From positions 1,364,001-1,428,000 of the forward strand of contig NZ_CP109199.1 of assembly GCF_036250065.1 (NCBI RefSeq): a stretch of DNA of 64,000 nucleotides, read 5' to 3'. Positions 26,817 to 34,556 of the stretch are shown one piece after another. This DNA is from Micromonospora sp. NBC_01699. Lineage in GTDB: Bacteria > Actinomycetota > Actinomycetes > Mycobacteriales > Micromonosporaceae. Under the pieces are notes generated by a model. The model saw only the letters and a program-made list of their open reading frames with translations, was not told where the DNA came from and ran no database searches. Numbering within the stretch: the first letter of the stretch is position 1; each line of letters opens with the position of its first letter. The translations under genes were made by a program, and so were the position numbers.

Positions 26817-27854
26817 GTGTCGGTGGCACGGATCGCGGTGGTTGCTGGTGACGGCATCGGGCCGGAGGTGGTCGCGCAGGCCCGCAAGGTCATCGACGCG
26901 GTGCTGCCGGGGGTCGAGGCGACCGAGTACGACCTTGGCGCCGCGCGCTACCACCGGACCGGTGAGGTGCTGCCGGACTCGGTCCTGGCGGAGCTGGCCG
27001 AGCACGACGCCATCCTGCTCGGCGCGGTGGGCGACCCCACCGTCCCGCCCGGCGTGCTCGAACGCGGCCTGCTGCTCAAGCTCCGCTTCGACTTCGACCA
27101 GTACGTCAACCTGCGCCCGTCCCGGCTCTGGCCCGGTACGGTCAGCCCGCTGGCCACGGTCAAGCCGGGCGAGATCGACCTGGTGGTGGTCCGCGAGGGC
27201 ACCGAGGGCCTCTACGCGGGCGCCGGTGGCTCGCTGCACCGGGGCACCCCGGCCGAGGTGGCCACCGAGGAGAGCCTGAACACCCGGCACGGCGTCGAGC
27301 GGGTGATCCGGGACGCGTTCGCCCGCGCGCAGCGGCGCGAGCGGCGCAAGGTCACCCTGGTGCACAAGACCAACGTACTGACCCACGCCGGATCGCTCTG
27401 GGCCCGCGCCTTCGAGGCCGTCGCGGCCGAGCACCCGGACGTCGAGACCGAGTACCAGCACGTGGACGCGGCGGCGATGTTCCTGGTCAGCCAGCCGCAG
27501 CGGTACGACGTGGTGGTGACCGACAACCTCTTCGGTGACATCCTCACCGACATCGCCGCCGCGGTCAGCGGTGGCATCGGGCTGGCCGCCAGCGGCAGCA
27601 TCAACCCCGAGCGCTCCTACCCGTCGATGTTCGAGCCGGTGCACGGTTCGGCCCCGGACATCGCCGGCCAGGGGGTCGCCGATCCGGCCGCCGCGGTGCT
27701 CTCCGTCGCCCTGCTGCTCGACCATCTCGGCCACGCCGACGCGGCGGCCCGAGTAACCGGGGCGGTCGCGGCCGAACTCGCCGCCCGTACGCCGGGCGCG
27801 GGGCTGCGTACCGCCGAGGTTGGCGACCGGCTCGCCGCCCACGCGGCGGCCTGA
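26817..27854 (+). CDS. leuB: 3-isopropylmalate dehydrogenase
   Basis: LeuB oxidatively decarboxylates 3-isopropylmalate in leucine synthesis. The 345-residue protein has [16 protein letters not shown] at the N-terminus, [13 protein letters not shown], the metal-binding Asp region in [21 protein letters not shown], and the NAD-binding [17 protein letters not shown]. The start is GTG 26817 with AGAGGGG upstream. It is divergent from apbE. An inverted repeat (GAGACGT...ACGTCTC, 26763-26783) lies in its leader but has no T-run. It precedes ilvE by 213 bases. Confidence 0.96.
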   Translation: MSVARIAVVAGDGIGPEVVAQARKVIDAVLPGVEATEYDLGAARYHRTGEVLPDSVLAELAEHDAILLGAVGDPTVPPGVLERGLLLKLRFDFDQYVNLRPSRLWPGTVSPLATVKPGEIDLVVVREGTEGLYAGAGGSLHRGTPAEVATEESLNTRHGVERVIRDAFARAQRRERRKVTLVHKTNVLTHAGSLWARAFEAVAAEHPDVETEYQHVDAAAMFLVSQPQRYDVVVTDNLFGDILTDIAAAVSGGIGLAASGSINPERSYPSMFEPVHGSAPDIAGQGVADPAAAVLSVALLLDHLGHADAAARVTGAVAAELAARTPGAGLRTAEVGDRLAAHAAA

Positions 27855-27944
27855 CCCACCCGCTACCGATCTTTGCCGCTCGGCGCCCGTCCCTGAACCC
27901 ACGGGGCGGGCGCGGGCATTGCCGTGCGTGATCGGCTCCGGCCG

Positions 27945-27972
27945 GTCTCCGGTCGATCAGCCGACCGGAGAC
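27945..27972 (+). terminator. Hairpin between leuB and ilvE
   Basis: 11-bp perfect arms GTCTCCGGTCG (27945-27955) and complement (27962-27972), 6-nt loop. It probably ends the leuB transcript, though no T-run follows. Confidence 0.6.
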
Positions 27973-27981
27973 TCCCGTTGA

Positions 27982-27991
27982 ACGAACGTTC
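27982..27991. promoter_or_regulatory. Palindrome CGAACGTTCG before ilvE
   Basis: A perfect 10-bp palindrome about 77 bases before the ilvE start codon, in an AT-richer patch (TTGAACGAACGTTCGGGGTAA) that may hold the promoter. It resembles two fused halves of an actinobacterial LexA box without the central spacer, so LexA is unlikely. The binding protein is unknown. Confidence 0.35.
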
Positions 27992-28067
27992 GGGGTAAGT
28001 TTTCAGGCACCAGTTTCTCTTTCGGCACGCCCCCGTCCGCGTGCCGTACCCCATGGAGGTCAGCGCG

Positions 28068-29165
28068 ATGAGCGGTGGTGACAAGCTCGACTTCGAGATC
28101 CGTCCGAATCCTCGGCCGGTATCTCCCGCCGAGCGGGCCGCGCTGATGGCAAATCCCGGATTCGGTCGGGTCTTCACCGACCACATGGTCACGATCCGCT
28201 ACGCCGAAGGCAAGGGCTGGTACGACGCACGCGTCGAGGCCCGTGGCCCGATCCCGATGGACCCGGCGACGGCGGCCCTGCACTACGCGCAGGAGATCTT
28301 CGAGGGGCTCAAGGCGTACCACGCGGCCGATGGCGGGGTGACCCTGTTCCGGCCCGAGGCCAACGCCGCGCGGTTCGTCGAGTCGGCCCGCCGGATGGCC
28401 ATGCCGGCGCTGCCGGAGCAGGTCTTCCTCGACGCGCTGCACCACCTGATCGAGGCCGACCGGGAGTGGATCCCGACCGCCGACGACGGCACCCTCTACC
28501 TGCGCCCGTTCATGTTCGCCAGCGAGGTTTTCCTCGGCGTACGCCCGGCCAACGAGTACCTCTTCGTGGTGATCGCGTCGCCGGTCGGGTCGTACTTCTC
28601 CGGCGGGGTCAAGCCGGTCAACGTCTGGGTCTCGCCGAACTACACCCGCGCCGCGCCCGGTGGCACCGGAGCGGCCAAATGCGGCGGCAACTACGCCTCC
28701 TCCCTGGTCGCCCAGGCCGAGGCGATGGAGCACGACTGCGACCAGGTGGTCTTCCTCGACGCGGTGGAGCGCAAGTACGTCGACGAGCTGGGCGGGATGA
28801 ACATCTTCTTCGTCTACGACGACGGCACCCTGGTCACCCCGCCGCTGACCGGCACGATCCTGCCCGGCATCACCCGGGACTCGGTGCTGACGCTGGCCCG
28901 CGAGGAGGGCCGGACCGTGGTCGAGCGACCGGTCGCCTTCGCCGACTGGCAGGCCGACGCGGCCAGCGGCAAACTCCGCGAGGTCTTCGCCTGCGGCACC
29001 GCCGCCGTGATCACCCCGATCGGCACCGTGCGTTCCCCCGACGGCGAGTTCTCCGTAGCAGACGGCCACCCCGGCGAAACCACCACCGCCCTACGCCAAC
29101 GCCTGGTAGACCTCCAACGCGGCCGCGCCACCGACCCCCACAACTGGGTCCACCACATCCACTGA
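28068..29165 (+). CDS. ilvE: Branched-chain amino acid aminotransferase
   Basis: This PLP enzyme transfers the amino group from glutamate to the branched-chain keto acids in the last step of Leu, Ile and Val synthesis. The 365-residue protein is BCAT group II: ALHYAQEIFEGLKAYH, YLRPFMFASE, the PLP lysine in GAAKCGGNYASSLVAQ, and ELGGMNIFFVY. I chose ATG 28068, which has GGAGG 8 nt upstream, over the in-frame ATGs at 28041 and 28053. A 10-bp palindrome CGAACGTTCG lies in its promoter region. The 3' end abuts a palindromic element shared with the convergent phosphatase gene. Confidence 0.96.
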   Translation: MSGGDKLDFEIRPNPRPVSPAERAALMANPGFGRVFTDHMVTIRYAEGKGWYDARVEARGPIPMDPATAALHYAQEIFEGLKAYHAADGGVTLFRPEANAARFVESARRMAMPALPEQVFLDALHHLIEADREWIPTADDGTLYLRPFMFASEVFLGVRPANEYLFVVIASPVGSYFSGGVKPVNVWVSPNYTRAAPGGTGAAKCGGNYASSLVAQAEAMEHDCDQVVFLDAVERKYVDELGGMNIFFVYDDGTLVTPPLTGTILPGITRDSVLTLAREEGRTVVERPVAFADWQADAASGKLREVFACGTAAVITPIGTVRSPDGEFSVADGHPGETTTALRQRLVDLQRGRATDPHNWVHHIH

Positions 29166-29209
29166 CCCACCCACCGGCCCACCGGCCCGGCTACCGCTCG
29201 GCTACCGCT

Positions 29210-29270
29210 GTTGATCATGAAGTTAGCGACCGATTTTCCGCCTTGGCGGGTCGCTAACTTCATGATCAAC
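29210..29270. repeat. Palindromic intergenic element, family 3
   Basis: Perfect 21-bp inverted repeats (29210-29230 and 29250-29270; arms begin GTTGATCATGAAGTTAGCG) enclose a 19-nt loop. It sits between the convergent 3' ends of ilvE and the phosphatase gene, where it can act as a terminator in both directions. It has the same architecture as the other palindromic elements but different arms. Confidence 0.95.
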
Positions 29271-29286
29271 GCGATTGTGGGTGGGG

Positions 29287-30042
29287 TCAGGTCAGGAGGT
29301 GGGTGCGGAGGGTTTGGATCTGGGTGGGGGTCAGGCCGGCGGTTCGGAGGTATTGCTCCACCGAGCCGTGGTGGTGGCGGAGGGTGTCGAGGAAGATGAT
29401 CATTGCCTCGGCGGGGGACGAGTAGTAGGGGCGCGGGGTGGGGAAGTCGCGCGGGGGTAGCTGGGTGGTGATCCAGACCCGGAAGCGCTCGGACGCGTCG
29501 GTGCTGAGCGCGTAGTCCGCGGCGATGTCGGCGTCGCTCACCCCGAGCAGGGACAGGGTCAGCGCGCAGACCACCCCGGTCCGGTCCTTACCGGCCACGC
29601 AGTGCACCACCACCGGCGCCGCGTCCTCGTCGGCGATCGTGCCGACCGCTCGGGCAATGCCGGCGGCCCCGGTTTCGGCCAGGTCTCGGTACCGCTCGGC
29701 GAGGTAGTGGGCGACGCCGAGTTGCTCGTCGTACGGGACCTCGTCCCACTCCCGGTGCTCCGGGTGGATGTGCCGGTAGTCCAGCCCCTCGTAGGCCGGC
29801 ACCCGACCGTCGCGCTGCACCTCGTGCGGTCGCCGCAGGTCGAGCACGGTACGGATCCCCAGGTCGGCGAGGATCGCCTGGTCGGCGGCGTCGATCCGGT
29901 GCAGCGAGTCCGACCGGTACAGCCGCCGCCAGCGGACCGTACGCCCGTCGAGTCCGGCGTAGCCACCGACGTCGCGGAAGTTGAAGAGACTGGCGAAGGC
30001 GGTCACGCGGCTGACCGGGGATGCGTCCATGGAGCCCACCAT
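29287..30042 (-). CDS. Protein tyrosine/serine phosphatase (MptpB-like)
   Basis: The 251-residue protein belongs to the tyrosine phosphatase family that includes mycobacterial PtpB. It starts with the FNFRDVGGYAG segment typical of this group and has the P-loop HCVAGKDRTGVVCALTLSLLG at about residue 147, with Cys as nucleophile, GKDR, and the Arg for phosphate. No signal peptide is present. Start options are the ATG at 30042 or the one at 30030; neither has a strong Shine-Dalgarno sequence. It is convergent with ilvE and divergent from the MFS gene. The substrate is unknown. Confidence 0.88.
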   Translation of the reverse strand: MVGSMDASPVSRVTAFASLFNFRDVGGYAGLDGRTVRWRRLYRSDSLHRIDAADQAILADLGIRTVLDLRRPHEVQRDGRVPAYEGLDYRHIHPEHREWDEVPYDEQLGVAHYLAERYRDLAETGAAGIARAVGTIADEDAAPVVVHCVAGKDRTGVVCALTLSLLGVSDADIAADYALSTDASERFRVWITTQLPPRDFPTPRPYYSSPAEAMIIFLDTLRHHHGSVEQYLRTAGLTPTQIQTLRTHLLT

Positions 30043-30219
30043 ATCGGCTCGACCGGACCGGCCGGCGACTCGATGATCATGGCGTCGGCCGGGGTCTGGA
30101 GCAGTTGGCGGGGACGTCGGTCGACTTCGACGGGACCCGGAAAGTCAGGTATCCGGGCCGAGTCGTGCTCGGTCCGCCGGCACCGGGGGTGGTGGCCGGA
30201 CAGTGATTGTCTTGACTAC

Positions 30220-31785
30220 GTGCACAGCTATCGGGAAGACCTGCGCCTCTTCCGGGACCGTCGGTTCACGTTGCTGTTCGCCGCCCGTACCGCGTCCGTG
30301 CTCGGTGGTGCGTCCGCGCCGGTGGCACTGGCGTTCGGCGTACTCGGGCTGCCGGGGACGACGGCCACCACCCTGTCCGTGGTGCTGGTCGGGCAGGCCG
30401 TGCCGCAGATGGCGTTCATGCTGGTCGGAGGGGTGCTCGCCGACCGGCTGTCGCGCTACCGGGTGATGTCGCCGGTGAACTGCTCTGCGCGGCGGCGTAC
30501 CTGTTGCTCTCGGTCTTGCTGGTGACCGGCCGGGCGCCGCTGCCGGCCCTGGTCGCGGGCGCCGCGCTCGCCGGTCTCGGGGTCGCGGTGCTGCTGCCGG
30601 TGCTGCTGGGCATCGTGCCCGAGGTGGTCGCCGCCGACCGGTTGCAGGCCGCGAACGGCCTGCTCCGAATGGGTACGAACACCGCCCGGCTGGCCGGCTT
30701 CACGCTCGGCGGTACGGCGGTCGTGCTGTTCGGTGGCGGTCCGGCGCTCGCTGTCTGCGGTGGCTTCTTCGCGCTCTCCGGACTGTTCGCCCTCGCCCTG
30801 CGCCCACGCACCGCCACGCCGGCCGCCTCCCCCGACGAAAGCCGCGCCAACGCGAGGGGCACCGACGAGAGCGATGCCGGCGGGAGCGGTGCTGGACAGA
30901 GCGGTGCGGACGGGAGCGGTGCTGGCCAGAGCGGTGCTGGACAGAGCTGTGCGGGCGGGAGCGGTGCCGACGGGAGCGGTGCTGGTACCGGTTCGGGGCG
31001 TACGGTGCTGGTCGATCTGCGGGAGGGGTGGCGGGAGTTCGCGGGCCGGCAGTGGCTCTGGGTGATGGTCGTCCAGTTCGCGTTCAGTGTGGCGACGGTG
31101 CAGGCCGTGCACGGGGTGCTCGGTCCGGTGCTGGCCGAGCGGGAGTTGGGCGGGGCGGCGGCCTGGTCGGCGGTGCTCGCCGGCGAGGCGGTCGGCATGC
31201 TGGCCGGGGTGGCGGTGGTGATCCGGATCCGGCCCCGGCGGCCGATGCTGGTGGCGGTGCTGGCCTGTTTCGCCGCCGTCCCGCTGTACCTGTTGCTCGG
31301 GCTGGGCGCGCCACTGTGGACGGTGGTGCTGGCCGGGGTGGTCACCGGGATGAGCGTCGACATCGGTGGCGTGCTCTGGGAGACGACGTTGCAACGGGAG
31401 ATCCGGCCGGCGGTGCTCTCCCGGATCAGTGCCTACGACGCGCTCGGCTCGTTCATGTTCGGCCCCGTCGGACTGCTGCTGGCCGGCCCGGCGGCGACCG
31501 CGTACGGGCCACGGGTGGCGCTGCTCTGCTGTGCCGGGGTGCTGCTGCTCGCCGCCGTGGGCGCCCTCTGCTCGCCGGCCGTACGACGGCTCCGGGCGCC
31601 GGATGGCGGGACCGCCATCCGGCCGGCCGCCGTCCGACGGGAAGCCATCCGGCCGGCCGCCGTCCGACGGGAAGCCATCCGGCCGGCCGCCCTCCGACGA
31701 GGCGCCATCCGGCCGGGCGCCGGACGGACGGCGGGCCGGTGGGAACGAAGCCCACCGGCCCGCCTCGGTTGTCCGACCGGGTTGA
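30220..31785 (+). pseudogene. MFS transporter gene with a frameshift
   Basis: The first part, from GTG 30220, reads HSYREDLRLFRDRRFTLLFA...LVGGVLADRLSRYRVM, the first two to three helices of an MFS_3-type drug or siderophore exporter. After 30468 the continuation (GELLCAAAYLLLSVLLVTGR...) lies in another frame, as if one G were missing from an original ATGGTC. The rest includes a Gly/Ser/Ala linker between halves made of short repeats (30870-30990) and the last six helices, ending near VRRLRAPDGG. The C-terminus then enters 30-bp repeats. One frame stops at 31785, while the main frame runs on to 32270, antisense to the next gene. A sequencing error is possible. Confidence 0.75.
31614..31727. 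repeat. 30-bp tandem repeat at the MFS 3' end
   Basis: Four units of period 30 start at 31614, 31644, 31674 and 31704, each beginning GCCATCCGGCCGG. In one frame they encode AIRPAAVRRE units and in another KPSGRPPSDG units. The repeat obscures where the MFS gene originally ended. Confidence 0.9.
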
Positions 31786-31826
31786 GCGGTCGGTCCGGTC
31801 TGGCTGGAACTACTGTCCCGCCCCGG

Positions 31827-32405
31827 TCAGAGCGGCCGGTGCGGGGGCATCATCGGCGTGCCGGTCAGGCCGTACATGCCGCCGTAGTAGCCACCGATCT
31901 TGTCCAGGTAGACCGGATCGGTCTGGTCGCTCTCGGCGTACTCGGGAGCGGCCTTGATCTGGGCCTTGTCCCGATCCACGTAGACCTTGCGGTCGTCGTG
32001 GTCGACGTGGTTGACCACACCGGCGGGCAGCATGACCTTCTTACCGAAGATCCACGGCCCGGTGTCGACGACCAGGAAGCTGGCGTCGACCTCGTAGTTG
32101 GCGCGGTCGATCTTGCCGATACCGCCGTCGGTCGCCTCCACGTGGTAACCGACCAGGTCGGCGCCGGTCACGCCGGCGTCGTCCCGGTAGCGCCACGGCT
32201 GGAACGACTCGGACGACTCGAAAGCGCCCGATGGAAGGGACGTGCCCGTCGGTCGGGCGGTCTCCGCTGACGCGGTCCCCGTCCACTCGTCGGGGCCGCG
32301 ACGGCTGGTCGGGTCCAGCGCCTGGTCCGGCGTCGGCTCCGGGGTCCGAAACGGGATCGGTTCCGGGTTCTGGTCCGGGGTCGGCTGAGGATCGAGCCTG
32401 TTCAT
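31827..32405 (-). CDS. PRC-barrel domain protein
   Basis: The 192-residue protein has a Pro-rich N-terminal half (residues 1-65) and a PRC-barrel domain (GADLVGYHVEATDGGIGKID, then SFLVVDTGPWIFGKKVMLPAG and VYVDRDKAQIKAAPEY). The C-terminus is Gly/Tyr-rich (GGYYGGMYG). PRC-barrel proteins bind RNA or act as scaffolds, and in actinobacteria they are often stress-linked. I chose ATG 32405, with GGAG 8 nt upstream; an in-frame GTG lies three codons earlier. It is divergent from the cimA leader. Confidence 0.85.
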   Translation of the reverse strand: MNRLDPQPTPDQNPEPIPFRTPEPTPDQALDPTSRRGPDEWTGTASAETARPTGTSLPSGAFESSESFQPWRYRDDAGVTGADLVGYHVEATDGGIGKIDRANYEVDASFLVVDTGPWIFGKKVMLPAGVVNHVDHDDRKVYVDRDKAQIKAAPEYAESDQTDPVYLDKIGGYYGGMYGLTGTPMMPPHRPL

Positions 32406-32608
32406 GGCTTTCACTCCTCTTCTCGTCCTCGACTTCGCTGTCCCGGACCCTGCTACCCAGAGCCGCCGGAACTTACACCTACCGGTCAGCCGGGCCGTTC
32501 TGTCGCATCGGGTGTCGCAGCGTGGAGGCCGTCCGCTGGGTGGCCACCCTGTCCCGAGATGTGGATTTTCCCTCCCGAAATCCGGTCGGGAGTGGCAGAG
32601 TACCGAGC

Positions 32609-32641
32609 GTGACCCAGCACGTACTGATTATTCGCGACTAG
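32609..32641 (+). CDS. cimA leader peptide (attenuator ORF)
   Basis: A 10-codon ORF from GTG 32609 encodes MTQHVLIIRD and stops at TAG 32641. Half of its central codons are Val-Leu-Ile-Ile, the end products of the pathway. CAGAGT lies 7 nt upstream as a -10, so the ORF is probably read from the first base of the mRNA. It is followed by a pause-type hairpin and an intrinsic terminator, the full layout of a branched-chain attenuator. Confidence 0.8.
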   Translation: MTQHVLIIRD

Positions 32642-32705
32642 CGCGCCGGCAACCCCTCACGCCGAGCGCGCAGACCTCCCGCATCAGCGGGGGGTCATTT
32701 TGTTT
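32641..32705 (+). terminator. cimA attenuator hairpins
   Basis: The first hairpin pairs GCGCGCCGGC (32641-32650) with GCCGAGCGCGC (32661-32671). The terminator pairs GACCTCCCGC (32673-32682) with GCGGGGGGTC (32687-32696) over an ATCA loop and is followed by ATTTTGTTT. Ribosome stalling at the Val-Leu-Ile-Ile codons would disrupt the first hairpin and could free sequence to compete with the terminator. Confidence 0.8.
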
Positions 32706-32759
32706 GTCCGGCCACCGGGCCGCAGCCGGACGGACGGTGCTGCTTTCGAAAGGAATCAG

Positions 32760-34349
32760 ATGGCTTACCAGGTCTTCGACACGACGCTGCGCGACGGTGC
32801 ACAGCGTGAGGGGATCAGCTACTCGGTGGTCGACAAACTCGCCGTCGCCCGTTTGCTCGACGAGTTCGGCGTCGGATTCATCGAGGGCGGCTGGCCCGGC
32901 GCGATGCCCAAGGACACCGAGTTCTTCGCTCGCGCCCGTACCGAACTCAAGCTGCGCCACGCCACCCTGGTCGCGTTCGGCGCCACCCGCAAGGCCGGAC
33001 TCGCGGTCGCCGACGACCCGCAGGTACGCGCCCTGCTCGACGCCGAGACCCCGGCGGTCTGCCTGGTCGCCAAGTCCGACATCCGGCACGTCGTACGGGC
33101 CCTGCGCACCACCGGCGAGGAGAACCTCGCCATGGTCCGGGACACGGTGGCGTACTTCGTCGCGCAGGGACGCCGGGTCTTCCTCGACTGCGAGCACTTC
33201 TTCGACGGCTTCCGCCACGACCCGGCGTACACCGCTTCGGTGGTCGAAACCGCGCTCGCTGCGGGCGCCGAGCGGGTGGTCATGTGCGACACCAACGGCG
33301 GCATGCTGCCGTCCCAGATCACCGCGGCCATCAACGCGCTGACCGGGCGGCTCGGGATCAGCCCGGCCCGGCTCGGCATCCACTGCCAGAACGACACCGG
33401 TTGCGCGGTCGCCAACACGATCGCCGCCGTCGAGGCCGGTGTCGAGCACTTCCAGTGCACCGCCAACGGGTACGGCGAACGCCCCGGCAACGCGGACCTG
33501 TTCACCGTCGTCGGCAACCTGCAACTCAAGCTCGGGCTGCCCGTCCTACCGGACGGCTGCCTGGAACAGATGGTGCGCGTGTCGCACGCCATCACCGAGA
33601 TCGCCAACATCGCCCCCGACACCCACCAGGCATATGTCGGGGCCGCCGCCTTCGCTCACAAGGCGGGGCTGCACGCGAGCGCGATCAAGGTGGATCCGGT
33701 GCTCTACAACCACGTGGAGCCGACGCTGGTCGGTAACGACATGCGGATCCTGGTGACGGAGATGGCCGGCCGGGCCAGCATCGAGCTCAAGAGCCGCGAG
33801 CTCGGCATTGACCTGGCCGGCCATCCCGAAGCCCTGTCCCGGGTCACCAAGCGGGTCAAGGAACTGGAGGCCGGTGGCTGGTCGTTCGAGGCCGCCGACG
33901 CCTCGTTCGAGCTGCTGGTCCGCTCGGAGCTGCCGGGCCAGGACGTACCTCGGCCGTTCACGCTGGAGTCGTACCGGGTGCTGGTCGAGCACCGCGAGGA
34001 CGGCTCGGTCGTCTCCGAGGCGACGGTCAAGATCCGGGTACGCGGTGAGCGCGTGATCGCCACCGCCGAGGGCAACGGTCCGGTGAACGCCCTGGACGAG
34101 GCGCTGCGGGTGGCGCTGACCCGGCACTACCCGGCGTTGCGCACGTTCGAGCTGGCCGACTACAAGGTCCGGATCCTGGAGGGCAGCCACGGCACCGGGG
34201 CGGTCACCCGGGTCCTGGTGGAGACGGCCGGTGACTCGGGCCGGGACTGGACCACGGTCGGCGTACACAACAACGTGGTCGAGGCGAGCTGGCACGCGCT
34301 GGTCGACGCGCTCACGTACGGCGTCTCCCGCGCCCCGGCCGAGGTGTAA
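32760..34349 (+). CDS. cimA: (R)-citramalate synthase-type enzyme
   Basis: Citramalate synthase condenses pyruvate and acetyl-CoA, giving a threonine-independent route to 2-oxobutyrate and isoleucine. The 529-residue protein begins YQVFDTTLRDGAQREGISYS, as in the isopropylmalate/homocitrate synthase family, and ends with a LeuA-type allosteric domain (VTRVLVETAGDSGRDWTTVGV). The metal-binding motif, usually HxHND, reads GIHCQNDTGCAVAN here. Length and the ANGYGERPGNADLF segment fit actinobacterial CimA rather than LeuA. I chose ATG 32760, preceded by AAAGGAA. It is regulated by the upstream attenuator. Confidence 0.9.
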   Translation: MAYQVFDTTLRDGAQREGISYSVVDKLAVARLLDEFGVGFIEGGWPGAMPKDTEFFARARTELKLRHATLVAFGATRKAGLAVADDPQVRALLDAETPAVCLVAKSDIRHVVRALRTTGEENLAMVRDTVAYFVAQGRRVFLDCEHFFDGFRHDPAYTASVVETALAAGAERVVMCDTNGGMLPSQITAAINALTGRLGISPARLGIHCQNDTGCAVANTIAAVEAGVEHFQCTANGYGERPGNADLFTVVGNLQLKLGLPVLPDGCLEQMVRVSHAITEIANIAPDTHQAYVGAAAFAHKAGLHASAIKVDPVLYNHVEPTLVGNDMRILVTEMAGRASIELKSRELGIDLAGHPEALSRVTKRVKELEAGGWSFEAADASFELLVRSELPGQDVPRPFTLESYRVLVEHREDGSVVSEATVKIRVRGERVIATAEGNGPVNALDEALRVALTRHYPALRTFELADYKVRILEGSHGTGAVTRVLVETAGDSGRDWTTVGVHNNVVEASWHALVDALTYGVSRAPAEV

Positions 34350-34359
34350 GGACTGCCTG

Positions 34360-34402
34360 AGGGGCTCCTTCCCGGTGGTCCGCCCCCGGGTAAGGAGCCC
34401 CT
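34360..34402. terminator. Terminator between cimA and EEP gene
   Basis: An inverted repeat AGGGGCTCCTTCCCGG (34360-34375) with CCGGGTAAGGAGCCCCT (34386-34402), one bulge, lies 10 bases after the cimA stop. It can also serve the convergent EEP gene. Confidence 0.75.
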
Positions 34403-34421
34403 TGTCCCGGCCGCGCCGGTT

Positions 34422-34556
34422 GGTAGGGACAGTCCGGTTCAGGCCGCCGGTAGGGACAGTTCGGCTCAGGCCGCCGGTAGGGACAGTTCGGCTCAGGCCG
34501 CCGGTAGGGACAGTTCGGCTCAGGCCGCCGGTAGGGACAGTTCGGCGAGGACCGGG
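34422..34556. repeat. 27-bp tandem repeat (5 copies) duplicating a gene 3' end with its stop codon
   Basis: Units start at 34422, 34449, 34476, 34503 and 34530 with exact 27-bp period. Read on the minus strand, each unit is AELSLPAA followed by TGA. The first unit ends the EEP gene at 34520, and the other copies lie beyond the stop in the same frame, each with its own stop. Confidence 0.95.

Noticed and set aside
27982..27991. LexA box before ilvE
   Set aside because: CGAACGTTCG lacks the 4-base spacer of the actinobacterial CGAAC-n4-GTTCG box, and a DNA-damage link to ilvE is not expected.
31614..31727. A CRISPR array in the 30-bp repeats
   Set aside because: The units are contiguous without spacers and partly in frame; it is a simple tandem repeat. 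No repeat-spacer pattern or cas gene is seen anywhere in the window.
31827..32270. Continuation of the MFS reading frame past 31785
   Set aside because: The frame runs antisense to the PRC-barrel gene and its residues are a Val/Asp-rich shadow, so it is not a natural C-terminus.
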